Positions 17,244 through 26,121 are shown, counted from the stretch's first letter. The stretch: 64,000 nt of DNA from Agromyces mediolanus (GCF_023715325.1 NZ_JAMBNX010000014.1:1-64000), one strand, 5' to 3'. Translations and numbers: made by a program. The notes: generated by a model from the sequence alone, not told the origin.

Positions 17244-17807
17244 ATGCACATGCTCTTCCGGACGCTCCTCCACGTGCTGTTCCTGTCACGGCGCAAGCCG
17301 GACCTCGGACACTACGACGTGGCCCGCACCCGGTTCGTCACCCTGCCGACCGATCTCGACATCAACCGGCACATGAACAACGGCGTCTACTTCTCGATCA
17401 TGGACGTCGCGCGGTTCGACATGCTCGTGCGCAACGGCGTCTGGGGCCTCATGCGCGAGCGCGGCTGGTACCCGGTGGTGGCGAGCGAGACGATCACCTT
17501 CCGCAAGTCGTTGCAGCTCTGGGAGCGCTTCACGATCGAGTCGCGGGTGCTCGGCTTCGACGACAAGGCCGTCTACGTCGAGCAGCGCTTCGTGCGGAAG
17601 GGCGCCGACGGCCGGCCGGAGATCTACGCGCAGGGCTTCATCCGCGGGCGCTTCCTGAAGAAGTCCGGTGGCACGGTGCCGATGGCCGAGGTCGTCGAGG
17701 CGTTCGGTGCCGGGCCCGGCGACGGGCTCCCCGAGTGGATCGAGCGGTGGGGGCAGGACGTGGCGCTGCCGGCGACCCGCGCCGAGGCGCCGTCCGTCTG
17801 GAGCTGA
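17244..17807 (+). CDS. Thioesterase-like (hot-dog fold) protein
   Basis: A 187-residue acyl-thioesterase-like protein. DLDINRHMNNGVYFSIMDVARFDM is the hot-dog-family active-site helix, and the GFDDKAVYVEQRF strand follows. The short hydrophobic N-terminus (MHMLFRTLLHVLFLS) resembles that of THEM6-type proteins and could be membrane-associated. A TACGCT -10 at 17230-17235 ends 8 nt before the ATG, so the mRNA is probably leaderless. The acyl substrate is not known. Confidence 0.82.
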   Translation: MHMLFRTLLHVLFLSRRKPDLGHYDVARTRFVTLPTDLDINRHMNNGVYFSIMDVARFDMLVRNGVWGLMRERGWYPVVASETITFRKSLQLWERFTIESRVLGFDDKAVYVEQRFVRKGADGRPEIYAQGFIRGRFLKKSGGTVPMAEVVEAFGAGPGDGLPEWIERWGQDVALPATRAEAPSVWS

Positions 17808-17867
17808 GCGGGGCGCGCCCGCGGGCTCGCGCCGGGCTGTTCGCGCCCCCGGCTCACGCTGGGCGGC

Positions 17868-18470
17868 TCATGCCGTGCGGTTGAGCCCCTCGAGCACGAG
17901 GCCGAGCTTGTCGCCGAAGGTGCACGCGAAGAGCTCGTCGACCCGTTCGTCCTCGTCGATGCGGATCGTGAGGTTCGAGGCGATGAGCGTGTTGATGAGC
18001 ATGCCCTGCGCCATGAAGCGCATGGCTTCGTCGGCGCTCATCACGTCGCGCATGCGGTCGTAGATGCGCAGGAAGCCGCGCCGGGCCACGGGCCCGATGT
18101 TCGGGTCGTGGCCGAGGATGAAGCCCTGCATGAGGGCGAGCAGCACCCCCCGCTCGGTCTCCACGAGGTGCACGTAGGCCTCGCCGATGCGCGGGCCCAC
18201 GGGCTTCTCGGATGCCTCGTCGGCGACCGCGCGGTCGAGGGCCTCGATGATGAGGGTGCAGGTGCGCTCGAGCACCTCGATGAAGAGCTGCTCCTTGGTG
18301 CCGAACATGCGCACGACGTAGGGCTGACTGATGCCGGCGGCCTTCGCGACGCGGTCGGTCGTGGCGCCGGCGTAGCCGAGTTCGCCGAACACCCGAGTGG
18401 CCGCTTCGAGGATCTGCTCGCGGCGCTCGGTCGCCGGGATCCGGTCCGTCTTCGACACCATGCTTGACAT
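17868..18470 (-). CDS. TetR-family repressor of the adjacent MFS pump
   Basis: A 200-residue one-domain regulator. The helix-turn-helix (RREQILEAATRVFGELGYAGATTDRVAKAAGISQPYVVRMFGTKEQLF) is at about residues 17-60; the rest is a ligand domain. ATGs at 18470 and 18461 are both possible starts. It is divergent from the drug-efflux-type transporter at 18557, and two palindromic sites lie between them. The sites overlap the transporter promoter, so repression of the pump with release by a pump substrate is likely. Confidence 0.9.
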   Translation of the reverse strand: MSSMVSKTDRIPATERREQILEAATRVFGELGYAGATTDRVAKAAGISQPYVVRMFGTKEQLFIEVLERTCTLIIEALDRAVADEASEKPVGPRIGEAYVHLVETERGVLLALMQGFILGHDPNIGPVARRGFLRIYDRMRDVMSADEAMRFMAQGMLINTLIASNLTIRIDEDERVDELFACTFGDKLGLVLEGLNRTA

Positions 18471-18520
18471 GTTATCAGTCGATTACTACAGTCGCTCCCG
18501 TGAAGTAATCAGTCGATTAC
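18464..18520 (+). promoter_or_regulatory. MFS promoter with two TetR-type operators
   Basis: A -35 TTGACA (18464-18469) and a -10 TACAGT (18487-18492) are 17 nt apart. A 16-bp inverted repeat GTTATCAGTCGATTAC (18471-18486) fills the spacer. A second, perfectly symmetric-armed copy GTAATCAGTCGATTAC lies at 18505-18520. Centres are 34 bp apart, about three helical turns. Confidence 0.8.
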
Positions 18521-18556
18521 CACTCCCGTATCCCATCGCTTCCCGAGGAGCTCGGA

Positions 18557-20026
18557 ATGTTCTCCACCGCACGCCGCACACCGGTCTGGCTCGCGATCGT
18601 CGCGGCATCCCTGCCGATGTTCATGGCGACGCTCGACAACCTCGTCATCACGAACGCACTGCCCGCGATGGCGGCCGACCTCGGCGCCTCGATCGAGGAG
18701 CTGCAGTGGTTCGTGAACGCGTTCACCCTCTCCTTCGCGGCCTTCATCCTCGGTGCCGCCGCGCTCGGCGACCGCATCGGCCGGCGCACCGTCTTCCTCA
18801 TCGCGCTCGCGGTGTTCACCGCCGCGAGCGCCCTCGTCGCCCTCAGCACCGAACCGTGGATGGTGATCGCGAGCCGTGCCGTGCAGGGCCTCGGCGCCGC
18901 GGGCATCATGCCGCTCTCGCTGACCCTGCTCGCCGGCAGCGTTCCCGAGCGGCGGCGCCCGATGGTGATCGGCATCTGGGGTGGCGTGGCCGGGCTCGGC
19001 GTCGCGCTCGGGCCGCTCGTCGGCGGCGCGGTCATCGAGGGCTGGAACTGGGAGGCCATCTTCTGGCTCAACGTCCCCGTCGGCGTCATCGCCATCCCGC
19101 TCGCCCTCGCCGCCCTGCCGAACACGCTCGGCGCGCGGGTGCGCATCGACCTGCCCGGCATCCTCCTCGCCGGGCTCGGCGTGCTCGGCGTCGTCTTCGG
19201 CATCGTCCGGGGCAACGACGCCGGCTGGGACAGCGCCGAGGTGCTCGGCTCCCTGATCGCCGGGGCCGCCCTGCTGGTGGCGTTCGTCTGGTGGGAGCTG
19301 CGCGCACCCGCGCCGCTGCTGCCGCTCCGACTGTTCCGCAATCGCGGGTTCACCGCCGCGAACCTCGTCGGCTTCTGGTTCAGCTTCGGCATGTTCGGCT
19401 CGGTCTTCGTGCTCATCCAGTTCCTGCAGGTCGTGCAGGGTGCGACCCCGCTCGAGGCGGGCGTGCAGACCATGCCGTGGACGCTCGCCCCGATGTTCAT
19501 CGCCCCGATCGCCGGCGCCCTCGCGCCCCGCGTCGGCACCCGAACGCTCATCGTCGCGGGGCTCGCCCTGCAGGCCGCCGCGCTCGCCTGGCTCGCCCTC
19601 GAGCTCGACCCCGACGTCGCCTACGCCGCCCTGATCGGCCCGTTCCTGATGGCGGGGATCGGCATGTCGCTCGTCTTCGCGCCGATGTCGACGGCCGTGC
19701 TCGCGGGCATGCCGGAGGCGGATCACGCGAAGGCGTCCGGCACCAACTCCACGCTCCGGGAGGTCGGCGTCGCGCTCGGTGTCGCCGTGCTCACCGCGGT
19801 CTTCACGGGGGCCGGCGGGGAGCTCACGCCGACCGGCTTCGTCGATGCGGCGGTGCCCGCGGTGCTCGTCGGCTCGGCGGGCCTCGTGCTCGCGCTCGTC
19901 GCGGCGTTCTTCTTGCCGCTCGGGCGCAGCGGCGGGCGGGATGCCTCGGCCGAGGCGTCGCCGGAGGGGTCGGTCGATGCCTCGGTGCCCGCCGGCGCCG
20001 GGCTCGCGGACGCGGCGCAGCGCTAG
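18557..20026 (+). CDS. MFS multidrug-efflux-type transporter (DHA2/EmrB-QacA family)
   Basis: A 489-residue proton-driven exporter with about 14 hydrophobic helices. Motifs: LDNLVITNALPAM in helix 1 (motif D1), GDRIGRRTVF (motif A), SRAVQGLGAAGIMPLSL (motif B) and GVALGPLVGGAVIEGWNWEAIFWLNVPVG (motif C, antiporter). The Asp/Ser/Ala-rich C-terminal tail is not conserved. Start ATG with GAGGAGCTCGGA upstream. The stop overlaps by 3 bp the convergent stop of the next gene. Confidence 0.93.
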   Translation: MFSTARRTPVWLAIVAASLPMFMATLDNLVITNALPAMAADLGASIEELQWFVNAFTLSFAAFILGAAALGDRIGRRTVFLIALAVFTAASALVALSTEPWMVIASRAVQGLGAAGIMPLSLTLLAGSVPERRRPMVIGIWGGVAGLGVALGPLVGGAVIEGWNWEAIFWLNVPVGVIAIPLALAALPNTLGARVRIDLPGILLAGLGVLGVVFGIVRGNDAGWDSAEVLGSLIAGAALLVAFVWWELRAPAPLLPLRLFRNRGFTAANLVGFWFSFGMFGSVFVLIQFLQVVQGATPLEAGVQTMPWTLAPMFIAPIAGALAPRVGTRTLIVAGLALQAAALAWLALELDPDVAYAALIGPFLMAGIGMSLVFAPMSTAVLAGMPEADHAKASGTNSTLREVGVALGVAVLTAVFTGAGGELTPTGFVDAAVPAVLVGSAGLVLALVAAFFLPLGRSGGRDASAEASPEGSVDASVPAGAGLADAAQR

Positions 20027-21123
20027 CTGCGCGCCTGCCTCGGCACGACGATCTCGCGGATGATCAGCAGGATGCCGGCCGAGATCGGGATCGCGACGAG
20101 CGCGCCGAGCAGGCCGAGCAGCGTGCCGCCCGCGAGCGCCGAGATCAGCACGATCGTGCCGGGCACCTGCACCGCCTTGCCCATCACCCGCGGGGTGAGG
20201 ATGTACGCCTCGATCTGCATGTAGATGAGCATCGCGACGAGCACGATGAGGGCTGCCGTGGGCGAGACGAAGAGCGAGACGATCGTCATCAGGATGGTGG
20301 TGAGCACGGTACCGATGAGCGGGATGAGCGTCACGAATAGGGCGACGACACCGATCACGAGCGCGTACTTCACGCCGACGAGGCTCAGCAGGATCGTCGA
20401 GAACACCGCGTTGAAGAACGCGAGCACGACCATGCCGCTCAGGTACTTGCCGACCGACTGCATGATGCGCTCGCCGTAGTTCTCGACCTGCTCGCGGTTC
20501 GAGGCCTTCACCAGGGAGTAGCAGGCGCGCTTCGTGGCGTCGAGCGTGGCGATGAAGTAGATCGAGAGCACGACGACGAAGAAGCCGGTCGACACCGCGT
20601 CGACCACGGCCGCGCCGAAGGCGAGGGCGCCGCCGCCGATCGAGGCCCACACGTTCGGGTCGGAGAGGATGTCCTCGACCGACTGCACGACCGCGGCGAG
20701 CACCCCGTTCGTCGTCTCGTTTGCCTGCTCGTACCAGCCGGAGTCCTGCAGCTCCTGCACCTGCGCGGGCAGCGTCGTCACGAGCGAGGTGGCCTGCGAG
20801 ACGAGCGGCGGGATGATCACCCAGATGATGCCGATCACGACGAGCACGAAGAGCAGGATGACCACGACGATCGCGGCACCGCGCTTCAGCCCGTGCCGCT
20901 GGAACCAGCGGATCAGCGGATCGAGGCCGAGCGCGACGAAGGCGGCGATGAACACCGAGAGCAGCACACCCTGCAGGTTCACCACGACGATCGCGAGGAG
21001 CGCGGCGAGCAATACGCCGAGCGCGACGACGAAGCCCCAGCGCAGCGGATGCTGCGAGAAGAAGGAGCCCCCCGGGCCGCCGGCGGCCGACTCGCGCCGC
21101 CGCATTCGATCTGCCGCTCTCAC
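20023..21123 (-). CDS. AI-2E family transporter (PerM/YhhT-like permease)
   Basis: A 366-residue membrane protein with the AI-2E family layout: two N-terminal helices, a large extracellular loop (about 110-180) and a C-terminal bundle containing VGVVALFVTLIPLIGTVL and the end LGLLGALVAIPISAGILLI. In spite of the family name, members also act as Na+/H+ antiporters or of unknown substrate, so autoinducer export is not implied. Confidence 0.88.
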   Translation of the reverse strand: MRAADRMRRRESAAGGPGGSFFSQHPLRWGFVVALGVLLAALLAIVVVNLQGVLLSVFIAAFVALGLDPLIRWFQRHGLKRGAAIVVVILLFVLVVIGIIWVIIPPLVSQATSLVTTLPAQVQELQDSGWYEQANETTNGVLAAVVQSVEDILSDPNVWASIGGGALAFGAAVVDAVSTGFFVVVLSIYFIATLDATKRACYSLVKASNREQVENYGERIMQSVGKYLSGMVVLAFFNAVFSTILLSLVGVKYALVIGVVALFVTLIPLIGTVLTTILMTIVSLFVSPTAALIVLVAMLIYMQIEAYILTPRVMGKAVQVPGTIVLISALAGGTLLGLLGALVAIPISAGILLIIREIVVPRQARS

Positions 21124-21133
21124 GCGCGTCAGT

Positions 21134-21646
21134 CTAGGGGCGGGCCGCGTCGGCGACGGGGAGGCTGCGGTAGTGCGCGGCGAACGCGGGGAAGTAGTCG
21201 CCCCACTGCGGCATGGCGAGCCCCTGTCTGGCCGCGATCATGCGGTCGAGGTAGTAGTCCCAGCCCGGGCCGATCTCGCCGACGTCGAGCTTGTCGTCGA
21301 GCCGCTGCGAGAAGCTCAGCGTCGTCATTCCCCCCGCCTCGCGCAGGTGGCAGTGCAGGCGCCACGCTTCGGGCTGGGTGTCGACGTCGAGGTGGAAGCG
21401 GTGCGGCGCTTCGCAGAGCAGGATGCTCACGTTCTGCCACGGGGCATCCTCGCTCTCCGCGGTCATGCGGAAGCGCACGCCGCCCGTCGAGGGACTGCCC
21501 GTGTAGGTGCCGATCCAGGAACGGAGGGCGGTCGGGTTCGTCAGGCTGTACCAGACGTCCTCGATCGGGGCGCGGAACAGGCGATCGAACTGCAGATAGC
21601 GGCCGTCGGGCTTCAGCTCGTAGTGACCGGTGGGCTTGGCGCTCAT
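21134..21646 (-). CDS. SRPBCC (AHSA1-like) domain protein
   Basis: A 170-residue single-domain START/Bet v 1-fold protein (FDRLFRAPIEDVWYSLTNPTALRSWIGTY, typical of the AHSA1/ATPase-activator-like group). Function unknown. Start ATG at 21646 with GAGGGGG about 6 nt upstream. It sits 10 bp downstream of the AI-2E gene start on the same strand order, so the two may be co-transcribed (SRPBCC first). Confidence 0.82.
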   Translation of the reverse strand: MSAKPTGHYELKPDGRYLQFDRLFRAPIEDVWYSLTNPTALRSWIGTYTGSPSTGGVRFRMTAESEDAPWQNVSILLCEAPHRFHLDVDTQPEAWRLHCHLREAGGMTTLSFSQRLDDKLDVGEIGPGWDYYLDRMIAARQGLAMPQWGDYFPAFAAHYRSLPVADAARP

Positions 21647-21713
21647 CTCGACCCCCTCGTCGTCCGTTTTCCCAGGCTAACCCTCGGCGCTCGGAACCAC
21701 TAGCATCGTGGCC

Positions 21714-22082
21714 ATGAGTAGCAAGGGGTCGTCGGCCGCCAAGCGCGAAGCCGCCATGGACATCACCGAGGGCAAGTCCGGGCTCTGGGGCTGGCTCGCC
21801 GGTCTCATCGTGCTCGCCCTCATCGCGGTGCCGCTGTCGGCCGCGTTCGCCTTCGCGACGCACCCGCACTCGCAGCAGCTCTTCGCGAACCGGCTCGACG
21901 AGGTCGGCCCCGGCGCCTATCAGGCGTTCTGGTGGCTCGTGACGATCTTCCTCGTCATCCTGCCGATCCTCGTCGGCTACGCCATCGCGAAGCTCTCGGC
22001 GCGCTCGCTCGCCATCGTGGGCGGCATCGTGGCGCTGTTCGTCATCGCCATCCTGGTGCTCGGACAGCTCTTCGTGTTCTGA
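21714..22082 (+). CDS. Small two-helix membrane protein, function unknown
   Basis: A 122-residue protein with a short charged N-terminus and three hydrophobic stretches (GWLAGLIVLALIAVPLSAAFAFA, FWWLVTIFLVILPILVGYAI and IVGGIVALFVIAILVLGQLFVF). No family recognised. The ATG at 21714 is 7 nt after a TAGCAT -10 (21701-21706), so the mRNA is probably leaderless; the GTG at 21708 is an alternative. Confidence 0.75.
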   Translation: MSSKGSSAAKREAAMDITEGKSGLWGWLAGLIVLALIAVPLSAAFAFATHPHSQQLFANRLDEVGPGAYQAFWWLVTIFLVILPILVGYAIAKLSARSLAIVGGIVALFVIAILVLGQLFVF

Positions 22083-22091
22083 GCATGATAT

Positions 22092-22126
22092 TTACGCCTT
22101 GACTTATATAAGTCTGGGCGTAACTA
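22092..22126 (+). promoter_or_regulatory. ArsR promoter with nested palindrome
   Basis: Perfect 14-bp palindrome GACTTATATAAGTC (22101-22114) inside an outer inverted repeat TTACGCC (22092-22098) / GGCGTAA (22117-22123). A -35 TTGACT (22099-22104) and a -10 TAACTA (22121-22126), 16 nt apart, coincide with it. The -10 ends 7 nt before the ATG of the ArsR gene, so the message is probably leaderless and autoregulated. Confidence 0.8.
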
Positions 22127-22133
22127 TTGAACC

Positions 22134-22526
22134 ATGCACGCGTTCGACGTCCTCGGCGATCCAGTCCGGCGGCGCATCCTGGAGCTCCTCGCGGAGGGCG
22201 AGGCGCCCGCCGGCGCCATCTGCGCGGTGGTCTCCGCCGAGTTCGGCATCACGCAGCCCGCGGTGTCGCAGCACCTGCGGGTGCTGCGCGAGCAGGGCTT
22301 CGCCTCGGTGCGCGCCGACGGTCGGCGTCGGCTCTACGCGGTCGACGCCCGCGGACTCGAGCAGGCGAGCGCCTGGCTCAGCCCGTTCGAGCGCTTCTGG
22401 CGCGGCCCGCTCGCCGCGCTCGGCACCGAACTGAAGCGCGGGCAACGGGCCCGCCGGGTCGTCGCCGACGGCGTGCACGATCGGGCCGACGGTCCGGTCG
22501 ATCCACCCGGAGATGAGGAGGAGTGA
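22134..22526 (+). CDS. ArsR-family winged-helix regulator
   Basis: A 130-residue ArsR/SmtB-type repressor: FDVLGDPVRRRILELLAEGE, then the recognition helix GITQPAVSQHLRVLREQGFASVR and a wing GRRRLYAVDARGL. The Cys metal-site motif of metal sensors is not seen, so it is likely of the type that controls an adjacent SRPBCC protein. Its stop lies within the Shine-Dalgarno region of the next gene. Confidence 0.9.
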   Translation: MHAFDVLGDPVRRRILELLAEGEAPAGAICAVVSAEFGITQPAVSQHLRVLREQGFASVRADGRRRLYAVDARGLEQASAWLSPFERFWRGPLAALGTELKRGQRARRVVADGVHDRADGPVDPPGDEEE

Positions 22527-22528
22527 CC

Positions 22529-23194
22529 ATGGTCGACGTGAACGAACAGATCGATGCGGTGACGCGCGAACTGCGCACCGAAGAACTCGACGGCGAACCG
22601 TCGCGCATCCAGATCATCGCCCAGGAGTACCCGGCGGACCTCGCCGACGTCTGGGCGGCGACGACCGAGCCGGAGCGGATCGCCCGCTGGTTCCTGCCGG
22701 TGAGCGGCACGCTCGAGCTCGGTGGGCGGTACCAGCTCGAAGGCAACGCCGGCGGCGAGGTGCTCGCCTGCTCGCCACCCGCGGAGGGCCGCGCGAGCTA
22801 CCGCATCACCTGGGAGTACGGCGGCGGGATGTCGTGGGTGACCGTCCGGCTCTCGTCGATCGACGCCGAGCGCACCCGCTTCGAGCTCGAGCACATCGCA
22901 CGGGTCGGCGACATCCCCGAGGAGATGTGGCAGACGTTCGGTCCGGGCGCGACCGGGGTCGGCTGGGACCAGGCGCTGCTCGGCCTCGCCCTGCACCTCG
23001 GCACGCAAGACGCGCGCATCGCGCCGGAGGAGGCGATGAGCTGGATGCTCTCGGAGGAGGGCCGCGCGTTCTCCCGTGCCGCCGCCGACGGCTGGGCCGC
23101 CGCGCATCGGGCGTCCGGTGCGGATGCCGAGACCGCGGCGCGTGCCGCCGACGCCACCTTCGGCTTCTACACGGGCGAGATGCCCGGCGCCTGA
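22529..23194 (+). CDS. SRPBCC (AHSA1) protein partnered with ArsR
   Basis: A 221-residue protein whose first 150 residues are an AHSA1-type domain (EYPADLADVWAATTEPERIARWFLPV, WEYGGGMSWVTVRLSS). The C-terminal 70 residues are Ala-rich and helical. The ATG at 22529 has GAGGAGGA six nt before it; a GTG at 22523 overlaps the ArsR stop but would sit on the Shine-Dalgarno. ArsR-AHSA1 gene pairs are common in actinobacteria; the ligand is unknown. Confidence 0.85.
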   Translation: MVDVNEQIDAVTRELRTEELDGEPSRIQIIAQEYPADLADVWAATTEPERIARWFLPVSGTLELGGRYQLEGNAGGEVLACSPPAEGRASYRITWEYGGGMSWVTVRLSSIDAERTRFELEHIARVGDIPEEMWQTFGPGATGVGWDQALLGLALHLGTQDARIAPEEAMSWMLSEEGRAFSRAAADGWAAAHRASGADAETAARAADATFGFYTGEMPGA

Positions 23195-23281
23195 GCGGCG
23201 CGGCCGGGCTGAGCGGCGCGGCCGGGCTGAGCGGCGCGGCCGGGCTGCTCGGCGCGGCCGTGCTCCTCGGCCCGGCCGTGC
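23192..23281. repeat. 18-bp tandem repeat, five units
   Basis: Three exact units of TGAGCGGCGCGGCCGGGC (from 23192, 23210, 23228) and two diverged units (23246, 23264) fill almost the whole gap between two convergent genes. The first unit includes the stop codon of the SRPBCC gene. Confidence 0.88.
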
Positions 23282-23295
23282 AGTGCGGGCACGCG

Positions 23296-24981
23296 TCAGC
23301 CGCGCGCCTCGAGTACGGCCATCGCCGCGTTCTGCCCGCCGATCCCGCTGACCGCCCCGCCGCGCACCGCGCCCGAGCCGCAGAGCAGGATGCGCTCGTG
23401 CGCCGTCGCGACGCCCCAGCGCTCGGCGTGCGTGGCGAGCGCCCCGCCGGGTTCCGCCCACGGCCACGACAGCGGCCCGTGGAAGATGTGCCCGCCGGGC
23501 ATCGCCAGCGCGGCCTCGAGGTCGCGGGTCGTCTTCGTCTCGATGCAGGGGCGGCCCGAGGCATCCCTCGCGATCACCTCGGCGATCGGCTCGGCGAGCA
23601 CCGAGTCCAGCGAGTCGAGCACGGCCTGCTGCAGTCGTTCGCGCAGCTCGTCGGCGCCGAAGCGCTCACCGAGCCGATCGGCGGCGTGCAGCCCGAAGAC
23701 GGTCAGGGTGTGCGCGCCGGCGGCGGCGAGCTCCGGCGAGAGGATCGAGGGGTCGCTCAGCGTGTGGCAGTAAATCTCGCAGGGGAGCGGATCAGGGATG
23801 GCCCCGCGGGCCGCCGCACGGAACGCCGCCTCGAGCTGCGAGGCGAGCTCGTTGATGTGGAAGGTGCCCGCGAAGGCCTGCTCCGGGGCGACCTCGGGGT
23901 CGCGGAGGCGGGGCAGCCGGGTGAGCAGGAGGTTCACCTTCACCTGCGCGCCCTCCGGCGCATCGAGGTGACGGAGGCGTTCGAGCACGACGGGAGGGAC
24001 GCCCGGCACGCGGTCCTCGGTGAAGGGCGCTTGCGCGCGCGGCGCGGATGCCTCGCCGCCGGCGACGCTCGGGGCACCCGCCGGTGCGGGGGTCGGCGCC
24101 CCGGCCGCGAGCAGGCGGTCGAGCACGGCGGGCGCCACGTTCGCGAGGATCGTGCCCGCCGCGACGACGTGCTCGCCCGAAGCATCCCGGTACCTGACCG
24201 CGCCCTCCGGGCTCGCACCGAGCACCTCGGTGCCCGTCAGCAGGGTCGCGCCCGCCGCGCGGGCCACCCGCTCGAGCTCGCCGGTGACCGCGCCCATGCC
24301 GCCGACGGGGACGTCCCAATCGCCGGTGCCGCCGCCGATCACGTGGTACAGGAAGCAGCGGTTCGCGTCGAGCGCCGGGTCGTCGAGGCCGGTGAAGGTG
24401 CCGATCAGGCCGTCGGTCGCGACGACTCCGCGCACCAGGTCGCTCGTGAAGCGGGCGTCGACGGTCTCGCCGAGCGGGCGTTCCACGAAGTCCCGCCACA
24501 CCCGGTCGTCGCCGACGAGCGCGCGAGCCTCCTCGCGGGTCGGCAACGGCTCGGTCAGCGTCGGGAAGAGTGCGGCGAGGCGGGCGGTGTCGGCGCCGAG
24601 CTCGCGCCAGGCGGGCACGTCGGCCTCGGCGCCGACCCGGGCGAAGGCGGCGGCGAGGGCGGCATCGTCGGCGTCGCGGTCGACGAGCAGCCCGCGCGCC
24701 GGGTCCGCCGGGTCGGGCGTGTAGGAGGAGAAGCGGCGGCGCACGAGCTCGTGCTCCAGGCCGAGTTCCTCGACGATGCGGGCGGGCAGCAGGCTCACGA
24801 GGTACGAGTACCGGGAGAGGCGGGCGTCGACCCCCTGGAACGCCTCGGCCGAGACCGCGGCTCCGCCGAGGTGGTCGTCGCGCTCGAGCAGCAGCACGTC
24901 GAGCCCGGCCCGGGCGAGATAGGCGGCGGCGGTCAGGCCGTTGTGGCCCCCGCCGAGGATGACGACGTCGTGCGCGCGCAT
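23296..24981 (-). CDS. FAD-dependent oxidoreductase, phytoene-desaturase-like (PYROXD2 type)
   Basis: A 561-residue flavoprotein. The N-terminus VVILGGGHNGLTAAAYLARAG is the FAD-binding GxGxxG loop, followed by LLLERDDHLGGAAVS; the C-terminus ILLCGSGAVRGGAVSGIGGQNAAM is the second FAD-contacting motif of the NAD(P)/FAD-dependent desaturase superfamily. It is not beside carotenoid genes, so a carotenoid substrate is not supported. The ATG at 24981 lies 6 nt after a TACGCT -10 (complement of 24988-24993), a leaderless arrangement. Confidence 0.88.
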   Translation of the reverse strand: MRAHDVVILGGGHNGLTAAAYLARAGLDVLLLERDDHLGGAAVSAEAFQGVDARLSRYSYLVSLLPARIVEELGLEHELVRRRFSSYTPDPADPARGLLVDRDADDAALAAAFARVGAEADVPAWRELGADTARLAALFPTLTEPLPTREEARALVGDDRVWRDFVERPLGETVDARFTSDLVRGVVATDGLIGTFTGLDDPALDANRCFLYHVIGGGTGDWDVPVGGMGAVTGELERVARAAGATLLTGTEVLGASPEGAVRYRDASGEHVVAAGTILANVAPAVLDRLLAAGAPTPAPAGAPSVAGGEASAPRAQAPFTEDRVPGVPPVVLERLRHLDAPEGAQVKVNLLLTRLPRLRDPEVAPEQAFAGTFHINELASQLEAAFRAAARGAIPDPLPCEIYCHTLSDPSILSPELAAAGAHTLTVFGLHAADRLGERFGADELRERLQQAVLDSLDSVLAEPIAEVIARDASGRPCIETKTTRDLEAALAMPGGHIFHGPLSWPWAEPGGALATHAERWGVATAHERILLCGSGAVRGGAVSGIGGQNAAMAVLEARG

Positions 24982-25078
24982 GGATCGAGCGTAGCCCGCC
25001 CGGCCCGCCCCGCCCCGCCCCGGCCCGGCCCGGCCCGGCCGCCCCGGCCGCCCCGCCCGGCCGGCCGGCCGCCGCTCG

Positions 25079-25146
25079 CGAGGGGGTCGTTCTCCGACGC
25101 GGGCACGGGCGTCGGCGGCATCCGCGGTCGGAAAGCGACCCCCTCG
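25079..25146. repeat. Family B 68-bp inverted repeat, copy 2
   Basis: Arms CGAGGGGGTCGTTCTCCGAC (25079-25098) and the near-complement ending CGACCCCCTCG (25127-25146), with a 28-bp centre. Same length as the copies at 73 and 58314. It lies between two convergent-in-space minus-strand genes: upstream of the oxidoreductase promoter is GC-rich (CCGGCC)n sequence, downstream an 18-bp tandem repeat. Confidence 0.85.
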
Positions 25147-25214
25147 GGGATGGGGTGGGCCTCGGGGATGGGGTGGGCCTCGGGGATGGGGTGGGCCTCG
25201 GGGATGGGGTGGGG
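25143..25214. repeat. 18-bp tandem repeat, four units
   Basis: Four units of CTCGGGGATGGGGTGGGC, the last with one change, run from the right arm of the family B element directly up to the stop codon of the ABC permease at 25215. Confidence 0.9.
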
Positions 25215-26054
25215 TCAGCGGGCCCGGCGCATCGCGCGCACGCCGACGACGAGGCCGATCGCGCAGGTGACGACCGCTGCGATCGCGCCGCCGAGCACGG
25301 CCGGTGCGCCGAAGTCGCCCGCGAGCAGGGCGCGCTCCGCGCCGACGAGGTAGCTGAGCGGGTTCACGGCGGCCGCGACCCGCATCCACTCCGGGCCGTC
25401 CTCGAGCGGCAGCAGCATGCCCGAGAGGATCATCAGCGGGAACAGCAGGGTCTGGTGCACCATCCAGAACATCCAGTCCCGGTTGCGGCAGCCGAGCGCG
25501 AGCGTGTAGCTCAGCGCGCCGAAGCCGATGCCGAAGACGGCGAGCACGACGAGGCCGAGGAGCAGACCGGGCACGTTCACGCTGAAGCCGAACGGCACGG
25601 CGACGAGCACCACGATCGTGCCCTGCACCATGAGCGGCACGACCTCCTTCAGGGCGCGGCCGACGAGCAGCGCGTTCCGCGAGAGCGGGGCGACGAGGGT
25701 GCGCTCGTGCGAGCCGGTCTGCATCTCGAACAGCAGGTTCGCGCCGGTCGAGGCGGTGCCGAACAGCGCGACCATCACGAGGATGCCGGGCACGAACCAC
25801 TGCAGCGTGCCCGCGACGTCGCCGCCCGCCGCGCCGACCAGCAGCGGGCCGAACAGGCCCAGGAAGACGAGCGGCTGCACGAGCGAGAACAGCACGCTGA
25901 ACGGGTCACGCACGAGCGGGCGGGACTCGCGCACGAAGACCGCCGCGGTGTCACGGGCGAAGCCGGTGCGTCGCGGTGCGGGGCGGCCGGCGGCGGGCGC
26001 CGGGGGCGAGTCGCTGGGCGCGGTGCTCGGGGTGGGATCGGCGATCGTGTTCAT
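25215..26054 (-). CDS. ABC-2 type exporter permease (DrrB-like)
   Basis: A 279-residue membrane subunit of an ABC exporter of the daunorubicin-resistance type. A proline-rich cytoplasmic N-terminus precedes six hydrophobic helices; ESRPLVRDPFSVLFSLVQPLVFLGLFGPLL and NPLSYLVGAERALLAGDF are ABC-2 family landmarks. Start ATG at 26054 with GAAGGAG. Transcribed after its ATPase partner (stop at 26122), from which it is separated by a GGTGGC repeat tract. Confidence 0.92.
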   Translation of the reverse strand: MNTIADPTPSTAPSDSPPAPAAGRPAPRRTGFARDTAAVFVRESRPLVRDPFSVLFSLVQPLVFLGLFGPLLVGAAGGDVAGTLQWFVPGILVMVALFGTASTGANLLFEMQTGSHERTLVAPLSRNALLVGRALKEVVPLMVQGTIVVLVAVPFGFSVNVPGLLLGLVVLAVFGIGFGALSYTLALGCRNRDWMFWMVHQTLLFPLMILSGMLLPLEDGPEWMRVAAAVNPLSYLVGAERALLAGDFGAPAVLGGAIAAVVTCAIGLVVGVRAMRRAR

Positions 26055-26067
26055 GGTCGTGCTCCTT

Positions 26068-26110
<43 letters not shown>

Positions 26111-26121
26111 GCGGATGCCGT

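Noticed and set aside
22513..25353. A 946-codon plus-strand frame across the SRPBCC protein and the flavoprotein
   Set aside because: It is out of frame with the SRPBCC gene and antisense to the well-supported FAD-dependent oxidoreductase, has Arg/Gly-rich composition and matches no family.
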